From: Sporichthyaceae bacterium
Lineage (GTDB): Bacteria > Actinomycetota > Actinomycetes > Sporichthyales > Sporichthyaceae
Direction: 5' to 3'
Assembly: GCA_036493475.1 (NCBI GenBank)
Contig: DASXPS010000204.1
Location: 1 to 41,142 of the forward strand
Length of the DNA: 41,142 bases
Below, piece by piece: positions 23,638 to 31,444 of the stretch (within the stretch, counting starts at the first letter, position 1; every line of letters begins with the position of its first letter). The notes under the pieces were generated by a model. That model was not told the origin of the DNA. It was given only the letters and a program-made list of their open reading frames with translations, and did no database searches. Position numbers and translations under genes: made by a program.

Positions 23638-24786
23638 TCAACCTGCATCAGCGACCGCGGGTTCCCCGGGCCGCCCGCGGCGGCGACGCCCCACCACCGC
23701 GAGGACGGCGATCCCCACCAGCACGACCGCCCCGCTGGCGACCACCCACGTCAGAGCACCGTCGCTGCGCTTCCGCGGAAGCGCGTTGTTCGGCAGCCAA
23801 CTGATCGTGCCGCCGAGTTGCGCCGAGGCACCGTCCAGCCGCAGCGGGATCGTCCATCGGCCGAGCTGCGCCGTCTTGCCCTCCCGCTCGACCACCGCCG
23901 GCGGGCGGTCGGCCGAGTACTGCAACCGGGTGTCCAGCCAGCGGACCCGGCCCGACTCGCCGACCCGCACCCACCCGGTGCGGCCCTCGGCCTGGTCGGT
24001 GAAGTCGATGTTGTCGCGGAAGTTCCGGCTCTCGGTGTTGGCCCAGGCCCCTTCGGCGTCCAGGCGGAGGAAGTCCTTGCCGTCCTCACCGAGCACCACG
24101 ACCGTGCGGCCGGGCGGTGCGACCAGCAACAGCGCGGGCACCCGGCCCTGCGACACGGTCAGCTGCAGGTCGTCGCGGCGTGGGTCGGGCTCGGCCACGA
24201 ACGTCCCGGTGACAGCCTTGCGTTCCAACGCCCCCATGATCGTGACCGGGACCGAACCCATCCGCATCCCGATCGTCCAGCGCGCCACGATCGTGCTGTT
24301 CGGCTCGGTGCCGGGAGCCAGCGGGTGCAGCCGGGGCTCGAACCAGCCGAAGGCGTCGGTTTGCGACACCTGCACCCAGTGCGGCTTCGCACCGGGCCGC
24401 GCCTCGGTGGGCAACCGCGGCGGGACGTCGGGCGGATTCAGCGTTTCGGAGAAGAACGGATCCGCCAGGTTGCCGAGCACGCCGGCGCTCGACACCTTCA
24501 GGAACGCGGTCCCGTCCGGGTCGAGCACGGTGAGCACGTCGCGCGCCGGGTTCGCCACCAGCATCTGCTCGCTGACCCCGGTGCGGACCTGGACGACGAC
24601 GCCGGCCGGCAGCGCCGGGGAGATCGAGTCGATCACCGGAACCAGCGTCGGATCGGTGCCGTGTGCGAGCGCCGCGGGCGCTGGGCACAGCACCGCCGCG
24701 ACCGCGACCGCGACCGCGACCGCGACGAGCAGCGGACCGCGGACCAGCCGCGCCCGGACGGAAGGTGACCCGGAGCGCCGCCTCAC
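23638..24786 (-). CDS. membrane-anchored two-domain partner of the copper oxidase
   Basis: 382 residues. GTG 24786 overlaps the TGA of the oxidase gene by 4 bp, so translation is probably coupled. A signal peptide with a VAVAVAVAVA core ends PAALA, predicting a mature protein that begins with His42 (HGTDP). Two homologous beta-rich domains follow (about 60-200 and 215-335). Compare VRTGVSEQMLVANPARDVL with VSQGRVPALLLVAPPGRTV, and WVQVSQTDAFGWFEPRL with WVRVGESGRVRWLDTRL. A C-terminal TM segment (TWVVASGAVVLVGIAVLAVVG) and a basic tail anchor it with the domains outside. An N-terminal His is a copper ligand in CopC-type and LPMO proteins, so copper handling is a reasonable but unproven guess. 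Confidence 0.8.
   Translation of the reverse strand: MRRRSGSPSVRARLVRGPLLVAVAVAVAVAAVLCPAPAALAHGTDPTLVPVIDSISPALPAGVVVQVRTGVSEQMLVANPARDVLTVLDPDGTAFLKVSSAGVLGNLADPFFSETLNPPDVPPRLPTEARPGAKPHWVQVSQTDAFGWFEPRLHPLAPGTEPNSTIVARWTIGMRMGSVPVTIMGALERKAVTGTFVAEPDPRRDDLQLTVSQGRVPALLLVAPPGRTVVVLGEDGKDFLRLDAEGAWANTESRNFRDNIDFTDQAEGRTGWVRVGESGRVRWLDTRLQYSADRPPAVVEREGKTAQLGRWTIPLRLDGASAQLGGTISWLPNNALPRKRSDGALTWVVASGAVVLVGIAVLAVVGRRRRGRPGEPAVADAG
24697..24726 (-). repeat. (CGCGAC)5 hexanucleotide repeat in a signal peptide
   Basis: Five perfect copies of CGCGAC on the plus strand. On the coding strand they read as alternating Val-Ala in the hydrophobic core of the signal peptide. Unit gain or loss keeps frame and changes core length by two residues. 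Confidence 0.85.
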
Positions 24787-26846
24787 CGGGCCCGGCGGCC
24801 CCGACGTCCGGCCGTCGAGCGCACCGGGGCGCCCGGTAGCACGGCGTGGTCACGACCGGTGTCGGGAAGCGTTGATCGGGACGGGTCGGGGGTGAGCGGA
24901 ACCACCGGGACCCCGGCGCGCAACTCCTTCGCCGCCAGCTCGATCTGACGGGCCATCAGGGCATGGACCATCGCGACGGGTTGTTTGGAGTCGACGAACA
25001 CCTGCCGGGCCACGGAGGGGATCTCGCCCTGGTTCGACATCGTGTGCGCGAACAGGAAGTACGGGCCGGGCGTCAGGTAGTTGCTACCCGGCACCTCAAC
25101 CTTGACCGCGTTCGCGGTCCGGCCGACGATCTTCAACTCCACGTTGCGCTGGTCGCCGTCGACCAGGTGGGTCTGCGACGGGTTGCGGTACAGCCGAATG
25201 CTGGAGATGTCCTGCGGCCGGTCCACCTTCACGGTGAGCACCTTGTTGGTGCTGATCATCGGGTTCACGCCGGTGATCACCGGACGCTTGCCCCAGTACA
25301 GGTTCGGCGGGGTGAAGATCTGGAAGCTGGAGTCCGCCCAACCCGGGGCCATGCCGAAGTTGTCCGCAGCCGCGTCGGTGGGCTGACCGTAGAGCAGCGC
25401 CCCCACCGGCGCGTGCCCACCGACCAGGATCCGACCGTCGGGCAGCAGCACCGCAGTGGTGTGGTAGCTGCGCCGGTGGGCCTGAGGCTCGAGCACCGTC
25501 CACTTGCTGGTGGCCGGGTCCCACATCTCGGTGGACTTGTTGGCGTAGTCGATGCCGGGGGTCTCCAGGTGATCGCGGTCGCCGCCGTTGACCACGTACA
25601 CCTGGCCGGTGGACAGCAGCACGCCGTCCGACAGCCAGCGTGGGGTGTGTAGATTCCCGGCCGAGACCGAGGAGAAGGCGTCGGTGCCGTAGCCCACCGA
25701 GGTCAACGTCGTAGCGAGCTGACCGAAGTAGCCGCCGGGCCACTCGAACGGCACCCCGCCGACGGAGAGGAACTTCGTCGCGGTGTCGCCGGGCTTGATG
25801 GTCAGCATCACCGAGACCCCGGACCCCCGGAAGCCCAGCGGCAGCCCGCCGAAGTCGTTCATGCCCAGGTCGGTCCAGCCGTTGGTCTTCGGGTCGAAGA
25901 CCGAGTCGAAGCCCCAGGTCGCCTCGTCCCAGGAGTACCCCATCGGGTTGGCGACCTGGCCGCCGGCGTTGAACAGCGTGCGGCCGTCGGGCAGCAGATG
26001 CATCCGCGGGAACAGCGGCAGCGACTTCTTCGCCGAATCCGGCAACGTCGTCCATTGCCCGGTGGCCGGGTTGAAGCGTTCGATGTGGCGCTCGTTGGCC
26101 ATCGAATCGCCGGGCCGGTCCGGGTAGTACGGCTTGATCATCTTGGTGACGCCGCTGAAGGTGATGATGGAGCCGTCCGGCTGGGTGACCATGGTCGGAT
26201 ACCAGCGGGCCCAGTTCATCTTCCCGGCCTCGGACCAGGAGTTCGTGCGCGGATCGAAGATCCGGGTGTTCTTCAGGCCGTTGAGCTCGACGATTCCGTA
26301 TTCGGGGTGCCCGGGGATGCCGGGCTCCTGGTAGTAGGCGGTACCACCGTTGGTGATGACCCGCCCATCGGCGAGGAAGTTCAGGTCGGCGCAGAACAGG
26401 TCGCCGTCGTTGTCGGTGACGTCGTTGTTGTGCAGCGGCCCGGGCAGGTACTCGTTGTCCGGGTTGCCGTTGGGGTTGATTCCGGTGTCCGGCTGCTTGG
26501 GCACCGAGAACTTCGGCGTCCCGCTGCGCAGGTCCAGAATCGCCGAGTTGCTGTTCTGCGCGGTGGTGCCGAACTCGGTGACCAGGGTGTCCTTGTTGCC
26601 GACGTGGTTGATGCCCTCCAGTCCGCTCCAGTACAGGTCGCGGCCGTCCGCCAGCTCGGCGATCGCGTTGGCCGTCGGGTTGCACCGCGGCTGCGGGTTG
26701 AACGCCCGTTCGCAGTTGATGCCCTTCGGGTTCTCGAACACCCCGCTGAACAGCCCGGTCTGGGCCGCGGTGAAGACGTGGGGCGCCGTCGGGGCGAACG
26801 GGGCGATCAGGGCGGCGGCAGTCACCGCGAGGACCGGGTTGCGCAT
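24783..26846 (-). CDS. galactose oxidase/GlxA-type radical copper oxidase
   Basis: 687 residues from ATG 26846 (GAGGTGAG upstream). Signal sequence, then a Kelch-like beta-propeller and a C-terminal Ig-like (DUF1929) domain. The catalytic set of the family is visible: Cys152 (DLFCADLNF) and Tyr216 (ARWYPTM), equivalent to the Cys-Tyr cross-link C228-Y272 of fungal galactose oxidase; axial Tyr461 and copper ligand His462 (SYHTTAVLLPDGR); and copper ligand His601 (FAHTMSNQGEIPS). The enzyme class oxidises an alcohol to an aldehyde with O2, giving H2O2. Streptomyces GlxA acts on an extracellular glycan made by CslA; no cslA is near here. The C-terminal tail is basic. Head of an operon with the 23638-24786 partner. 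Confidence 0.9.
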   Translation of the reverse strand: MRNPVLAVTAAALIAPFAPTAPHVFTAAQTGLFSGVFENPKGINCERAFNPQPRCNPTANAIAELADGRDLYWSGLEGINHVGNKDTLVTEFGTTAQNSNSAILDLRSGTPKFSVPKQPDTGINPNGNPDNEYLPGPLHNNDVTDNDGDLFCADLNFLADGRVITNGGTAYYQEPGIPGHPEYGIVELNGLKNTRIFDPRTNSWSEAGKMNWARWYPTMVTQPDGSIITFSGVTKMIKPYYPDRPGDSMANERHIERFNPATGQWTTLPDSAKKSLPLFPRMHLLPDGRTLFNAGGQVANPMGYSWDEATWGFDSVFDPKTNGWTDLGMNDFGGLPLGFRGSGVSVMLTIKPGDTATKFLSVGGVPFEWPGGYFGQLATTLTSVGYGTDAFSSVSAGNLHTPRWLSDGVLLSTGQVYVVNGGDRDHLETPGIDYANKSTEMWDPATSKWTVLEPQAHRRSYHTTAVLLPDGRILVGGHAPVGALLYGQPTDAAADNFGMAPGWADSSFQIFTPPNLYWGKRPVITGVNPMISTNKVLTVKVDRPQDISSIRLYRNPSQTHLVDGDQRNVELKIVGRTANAVKVEVPGSNYLTPGPYFLFAHTMSNQGEIPSVARQVFVDSKQPVAMVHALMARQIELAAKELRAGVPVVPLTPDPSRSTLPDTGRDHAVLPGAPVRSTAGRRGRRAR

Positions 26847-27035
26847 CGTCTCACCTCACCGGGGCGCCTCCGGTCGTCCGGCATCACGACCTGGGACGAG
26901 AGCGCCTGCGCTCATCGTGCACCCGGGGAGACCGGTCATTCCAGTGCAAACCCACCCAAACCATCCGAGCGGGGGGAGCCGGCGGACCACCGCCCTACCC
27001 GGGCCGGCAATGCACGTTGCGCCGCCTGTGGCCGA

Positions 27036-27047
27036 TGAGGCGCCTCA
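27036..27047. promoter_or_regulatory. 12-bp palindrome between rnpB and the copper-oxidase operon
   Basis: TGAGGCGCCTCA is a perfect palindrome about 190 nt upstream of the oxidase start. A near-identical TGAGTCGCCTCA occurs at 23611-23622 after the operon. The rest of the gap 26847-27111 shows only the oxidase ribosome site and no other definable feature. Confidence 0.3.
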
Positions 27048-27111
27048 AATGCCCCATGCGTTCCAAACTGCATCACGAGCCGGACGCGCAGCGGTCGGTG
27101 AGAGGAGACGA

Positions 27112-27498
27112 CGAGCCGGCCTGTAAGCCGGATTCTGTGGCCGGACCTTGCGGGCCGACCGGCGGCCATCCATCTGGGACCGACGTTGCCGTCGGCCTCG
27201 GTGCGGCCTACCTGTGAGCTCGGGCGGGCCGCCCTCGAACGCTCACACACGACGGGCGAGCCCGCCGATCTTGGCCTTGCTCCGGGTGGGGTTTACCGAG
27301 CCGCCCGGGTCACCCCGGACGCTGGTGGTCTCTTACACCACCGTTTCACCCTTACCGCTGCACCGAAGTGCAGTGGCGGTTTGTTCTCTGTGGCACTGTC
27401 CCGCGGGTCGCCCCGGGTGGGTGTTACCCACCACCTTGCCCTGTGGAGTCCGGACTTTCCTCGACGGATCGCTCCGCCGCGGCCGCCCGGCCGGCTCG
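27112..27498 (-). ncRNA. rnpB: RNase P RNA, class A
   Basis: About 387 nt on the minus strand. The ends form helix P1: CGAGCCGGCC at the 5' end (27489-27498) pairs with GGCCGGCTCG at the 3' end (27112-27121). The universal core is present in the minus-strand reading: GAGGAAAGTCCGGACTCCAC with ACAGGGCAAGG near the 5' end, GGTAAGGGTGAAACGGTGG, TAAGAGACCACCAGC, GGTAAACCCC, and ACAGAATCCGGCTTACAGG at the 3' end. It is the catalytic RNA that matures tRNA 5' ends. Exact termini are inferred from P1. The short reading frames across this stretch are not genes. Confidence 0.96.
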
Positions 27499-27510
27499 TC
27501 GCCACCGGAA

Positions 27511-27516
27511 ACCCTA
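27511..27516 (-). promoter_or_regulatory. candidate -10 element of rnpB
   Basis: Minus-strand TAGGGT (TANNNT) lies 12 nt before the predicted rnpB 5' end. Seventeen nt farther upstream is TCGCTG, a poor -35. The gap 27499-27634 also serves the divergent Pls-like gene. Confidence 0.35.
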
Positions 27517-27634
27517 CTTCGACAGATACCTCTCAGCGACTTTTTTCCAGACTCTCACCTGCGCGGTCCGTGCAAAGTGACCGATCGGTAGGCATTCTCG
27601 GTTTGTACTGCCGCACGTCTGACCGGAGGAACCA

Positions 27635-30600
27635 GTGGGCCGCACCGATTCGGGCGACCGGTCGGAGCTGACCGTCCAGCTGTGCGCCATCGCCGCCGAG
27701 GTACTCGGGGTTGCGACGGTCACGCCGGAGGCGACGTTCTTCGAGGACCTCGGCGCTGATTCGCTGACCATGGCGAAGTTCTGCGCCACCGTGCGCAAGC
27801 GCTCGGAGCTGCCCCGCGTCTCCATGAAGGACATCTATCGCTGGCCCAGCGTCGCGGCCATCGTCGCGGGCCTGGAATCCGCGCCGACGCCCCCTCCGGC
27901 AGCCGTGCCGGTGCCCCGGGTCGGTGTGGAGTCCGCTCCCGCCCCCGCGTTCCTCGGCGCGGCGCTGGGCACCGAGATCGCGGAGCACCCGGCTCCACCC
28001 GCCCCGATCGAGCCCGTGGGTTCCGGCGATTTCTTCGCGACACTCAAGGCCTATCGGCAGATCCTCACCGAGTTGCTGGCCGGCGCGGAAGTCTCCCCCG
28101 GCGCGCACGTTTTCGACGAACTCGGCGCGGATTCCATGACCATGGCGAAGTTCTGCGCGACGGTCCGTAGGCGCACGGACCTACCCAAGGTGTCGATGAA
28201 GGACGTCTACCGGCATCCGACCCTCGCCGAGCTGGCCGCCGCACTCGCGCCCGGCGCGGGGGCAGCCGCGCTATTGGTGCCCGGCGCGGACGCAGCCCCG
28301 GCGCCCGCCGCGTCGCCCGCGGCGATCGAACCGGTGCGCGGCGGCGGGCCCCCGGCGCCCTTCGTCATCGACCCGGTCGGGCGGTTCGCCTACGCCTTCT
28401 GCGGCCTGGCCCAGCTGGTGATCCTGCTGCTGCTGCCCGTGCTGGTCTCGGCCGCGAGCGTCGTCGGTTACCGCTGGCTGGACCCGGCGCATGGCCCGCT
28501 CGCGACGTACCTGCGCGCGGTCACCTTCGCTACGGGCGGTGTGCTGGCCTGCTTCCTGCTGCCGGTGCTGCTGAAGTGGACGCTGATCGGGCGGTGGAAG
28601 CCGACCACCATCCGCGTCTGGTCGCTGCGCTACCTGCGGTTCTGGGTGGTCAAGTCGGTGGTGCAGCGCAACCCGCTGATCCTGATCATGCTCGGTTCCC
28701 CGCTGTACGGCGTGTACCTGCGCGCGTTGGGTGCGCGGATCGGCCGTGGCACCACGATCCTGACCAACCAGGTTCCGCTGTGCACCGACCTGTTCTCCGT
28801 CGGGGAGGACACCGTCATCCGCCGCGACACCGTGATGCCCGGCTACCACGCCGAGGCCGGCCTCATCCGCACCGGACGGATCACCCTCGGCGACCGGGTG
28901 GTGGTCGGCGCCAAGACTGTTGTCGACATCGAGACCGCGATGGGCGACGGCGCCCAGCTCGGTCACGCTTCCGCGTTGCACCCCGGCCAATCAGTGCCCG
29001 CCGGCGAGCGCTGGTACGGCTCCCCCGCCGGGCCGGGCAACGTTGACTTCGGCGCCGTCGAGCCGGACCCGTGCCGCAGCTGCTCGCGCCGCCGCCGCAC
29101 TCTGTTCGGCATCAGCCAGTTGCTGTGGACGATCCTGTTCACGCTGCCGCTCGGTTTGGCGGTGCTGGACGGATTCTGGAATCTGGCCATCCGGTTGAGC
29201 GGCGGCACGCCCGGCACGGCCTCACTGAGCACCGCACGCTTCTACGGCAGCGCCGCCGCCAACTCGGCGGTGCTGTTCTTCGGCGTGCTGCTGGTCTGGT
29301 TCCCTGTGCTGAACCTGACCGCGCGGGCGCTGAGCCTGCTGGTGCGACCGGACAAGGTCTATCGACTGCACGGCATCCGGCACTCCGCGCTGCGCACCAT
29401 CACCCGCATCACCACCATGAAGTTCTACGCGGGGATGGTGGCCGACAGCTCCTACGTCGTGTACTTCCTGCGCGCACTGGGCTACCGGCTCACCCCGATC
29501 CTGCAGACCGGCACCAACTTCGGCACGGTCGCGCACGACACCCCGTTCGCCGCGCGGGTCGGCACCGGCACGGTCATCGCTGACGGCCTGTCGCTCAACA
29601 ACGTGGACTACTCGGCGTCCACGTTCCGGGTAGCCCCGGTGTCCATCGGCGCCCACAGCTTCCTGGGCAACGGCATTGCCTACCCGCCCCGCGCCACGGT
29701 CGGGGACAACTGCCTGATCGGCACCATGACCATGGTCCCGATCGACGGCCCGGTGCGAGAAGGCGTCGGCCTGCTGGGTTCCCCGCCCTTCGAGATCCCC
29801 CGCACCGTGGCCCGCGACACTGGCTTCGCCATCGAGGACCCCGCCGAACTGCGCCGCGGATTGCGGCAGAAGAATCGTCACAACACGCTGACCGTGCTGA
29901 TGTTCCTGCTGGTGCGCTGGATCGGCGTGTTCTCGTTGTTCGTGTTTGCCGAGGCGGGCGGCGAGGCCATCGACTCCTCGGGCAGCGCCTGGGGCCTGGC
30001 GATGGCCGAGGCCGGCTACGCGGTGTTCCTGTTCGCCTTCTACCTCGCGGTGGAACGTGCATGCACCCGCTACGCCTCGCTGTGCCCGGACGGAGTTTCC
30101 ATCTACGACAACCGATTCTGGCGTCACGAGCGGTACTGGAAGGTGCCCTCCCGCGGCTACGTCCAGTTCCTCAACGGCACTCCGTTCAAGAGCGTGGTGC
30201 TGCGCCTGCTCGGCGCGAAGATCGGCAAGCGGGTCTTCGACGACGGGGCGTCGTTCCCGGAAAAGAGCTTCGTCACCGTCGGCGACTACGCCACGCTGAA
30301 CGCGTCCAGCGGCGCGCAGACGCACTCACAGGAGGACGGCGCTTTCAAGTCCGCGAAGACCGTGGTGGGCGCGGGCGTCACACTGGGCGTCGCCTCCTTC
30401 GTGCACTACGGCGTGACGATCGGCGACGGCGTGCTGTTGGCCGCGGACTCGTTCCTGATGAAGGGGGAGCAGGTACCGGCCGGCGAGTACTGGGCGGGCA
30501 ACCCCGCGCAGCCCGCGGACCCGTTCCTGACGTGGCCGGAGCCGGTTGCCCTGCCCGCCACGACCGTGGACGCGCCCGAGCCCGTCCAACTGGCGCTCCA

Positions 30601-30865
30601 GGTCGAGATGGTGCCCACCCACCCGCCGGCGCCCGACCGGCCCGCGGCGCCCTCCCGCGGCCGCCTGGTCCTGCTCCTCTACAGCATCGTGCTGGCCCTC
30701 GGTGGGGTGTTTCTGCTCGCCGAACCCGGCTGGGACCTCGCCTGGCGCAGCGCGGGTGCGCTGGCCCTCGTCGTGGCCGCCGGTCTGGACGCCGCGATGC
30801 TCCGCCGCGCCGCGGCAGTCAGAGCCGCCGCACCAGCGGCACAACTGACCGACGCTCCTCGTTGA
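27635..30865 (+). CDS. Pls/PosA-type NRPS terminal membrane protein with tandem carrier domains, no adenylation domain
   Basis: 1,076 residues from GTG 27635 (GGAGGA 5 nt upstream). Two carrier domains open the protein, each with an intact phosphopantetheine Ser: LGADSLTMAKF (Ser43) and LGADSMTMAKF (Ser167). They are near-duplicates (both continue FCATVR...LP-x-VSMKD-x-YR). The remainder follows the plan of the NRPS terminal region TIGR02353 and of epsilon-poly-lysine synthetase Pls. Three soluble hexapeptide/beta-helix-like domains (about 366-470, 640-720 and 860-965) are separated by pairs of TM segments (about 252-320, 493-570 and 752-810), with two further TM segments near 1011-1055. No adenylation, condensation HHxxxDG or thioesterase domain exists, so activated amino acid must come from another protein. 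Product unknown. Confidence 0.85.
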   Translation: MGRTDSGDRSELTVQLCAIAAEVLGVATVTPEATFFEDLGADSLTMAKFCATVRKRSELPRVSMKDIYRWPSVAAIVAGLESAPTPPPAAVPVPRVGVESAPAPAFLGAALGTEIAEHPAPPAPIEPVGSGDFFATLKAYRQILTELLAGAEVSPGAHVFDELGADSMTMAKFCATVRRRTDLPKVSMKDVYRHPTLAELAAALAPGAGAAALLVPGADAAPAPAASPAAIEPVRGGGPPAPFVIDPVGRFAYAFCGLAQLVILLLLPVLVSAASVVGYRWLDPAHGPLATYLRAVTFATGGVLACFLLPVLLKWTLIGRWKPTTIRVWSLRYLRFWVVKSVVQRNPLILIMLGSPLYGVYLRALGARIGRGTTILTNQVPLCTDLFSVGEDTVIRRDTVMPGYHAEAGLIRTGRITLGDRVVVGAKTVVDIETAMGDGAQLGHASALHPGQSVPAGERWYGSPAGPGNVDFGAVEPDPCRSCSRRRRTLFGISQLLWTILFTLPLGLAVLDGFWNLAIRLSGGTPGTASLSTARFYGSAAANSAVLFFGVLLVWFPVLNLTARALSLLVRPDKVYRLHGIRHSALRTITRITTMKFYAGMVADSSYVVYFLRALGYRLTPILQTGTNFGTVAHDTPFAARVGTGTVIADGLSLNNVDYSASTFRVAPVSIGAHSFLGNGIAYPPRATVGDNCLIGTMTMVPIDGPVREGVGLLGSPPFEIPRTVARDTGFAIEDPAELRRGLRQKNRHNTLTVLMFLLVRWIGVFSLFVFAEAGGEAIDSSGSAWGLAMAEAGYAVFLFAFYLAVERACTRYASLCPDGVSIYDNRFWRHERYWKVPSRGYVQFLNGTPFKSVVLRLLGAKIGKRVFDDGASFPEKSFVTVGDYATLNASSGAQTHSQEDGAFKSAKTVVGAGVTLGVASFVHYGVTIGDGVLLAADSFLMKGEQVPAGEYWAGNPAQPADPFLTWPEPVALPATTVDAPEPVQLALQVEMVPTHPPAPDRPAAPSRGRLVLLLYSIVLALGGVFLLAEPGWDLAWRSAGALALVVAAGLDAAMLRRAAAVRAAAPAAQLTDAPR

Positions 30866-30892
30866 GTCCGCCGGCGACCGACCGCACCGGTC

Positions 30893-31267
30893 TCAGCGGC
30901 GGTTTGCCGGGCGCCCGCGCCGCGCCCGCGGTCGCGCGGCGGCGATCCGGCGTCGATGCTCACGAATGTCGCCGTCCGGCCGCGCCCACGCGCTGGGCAT
31001 GGCGAGCACCTCGAAGTCGGCCACGCCGGCGATGATCGCGGGATCGGCGGCAGCCAGGCGGAGCACCTCGGCCTCGTCGGCGGCCTGCACCACCGCCAAC
31101 CCGTACACGCCTTCCTCGGTCGACACCGGACCGGCGACCACCACGTGACCCCCGTCGAACAAGCCGGCCCAGTAGGTGAGGTGCTCGGCCATCACGTCGC
31201 GCACTTCGACCGAACCCGCGACCGCACGCGGAATCAGTCGGTACACGAAATGACGGGCCACAGCCAC
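30893..31267 (-). CDS. YciI-like protein
   Basis: 124 residues from GTG 31267, chosen because AGGAGG lies 5 nt upstream; a GTG seven codons earlier has no such site. Ferredoxin-like YCII pattern: ARHFVYRLIPR, MAEHLTYWAGLFDGGHVVVAGPV, GVYGLAVVQAADEAEVLRLAAADP. The conserved His-Asp pair of the family is partly visible as AEHLTYW. The C-terminal about 25 residues are Arg/Ala-rich and likely flexible. Family members are small cytosolic proteins, a few with dehydrohalogenase or lyase roles; here no substrate can be named. Its stop is 27 bp from the stop of the convergent Pls-like gene. Confidence 0.8.
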   Translation of the reverse strand: MAVARHFVYRLIPRAVAGSVEVRDVMAEHLTYWAGLFDGGHVVVAGPVSTEEGVYGLAVVQAADEAEVLRLAAADPAIIAGVADFEVLAMPSAWARPDGDIREHRRRIAAARPRARRGRPANRR

Positions 31268-31367
31268 CGGCGCCTCCTGCTGTTGCACGCATCCTCGTCC
31301 GGCCGGGTATGACGGAGGTCAAACGCTCACCCGTTCGTGGGCAACGGGCGGTAGTCATACCTTCATC

Positions 31368-31382
31368 GGACTGAAACAGTCC
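31368..31382. promoter_or_regulatory. palindrome upstream of the ATP-grasp/alpha-E operon
   Basis: GGACTG-AAA-CAGTCC is a perfect inverted repeat in the 177-nt divergent gap, 62 nt before the operon start and just after a TAGTCAT sequence (31352-31358) that could be a -10. Its position suits an operator. Confidence 0.4.
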
Positions 31383-31444
31383 GCGTCGGCCGTCCCGGCA
31401 CGCTGCGCACGTACGTTCGCCCGAACTGTGGGTCGGAGGATCCT

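Noticed and set aside
27148-27591. Short protein frames across 27017-27591
   Set aside because: They lie in the RNase P RNA gene, whose conserved core is unmistakable.
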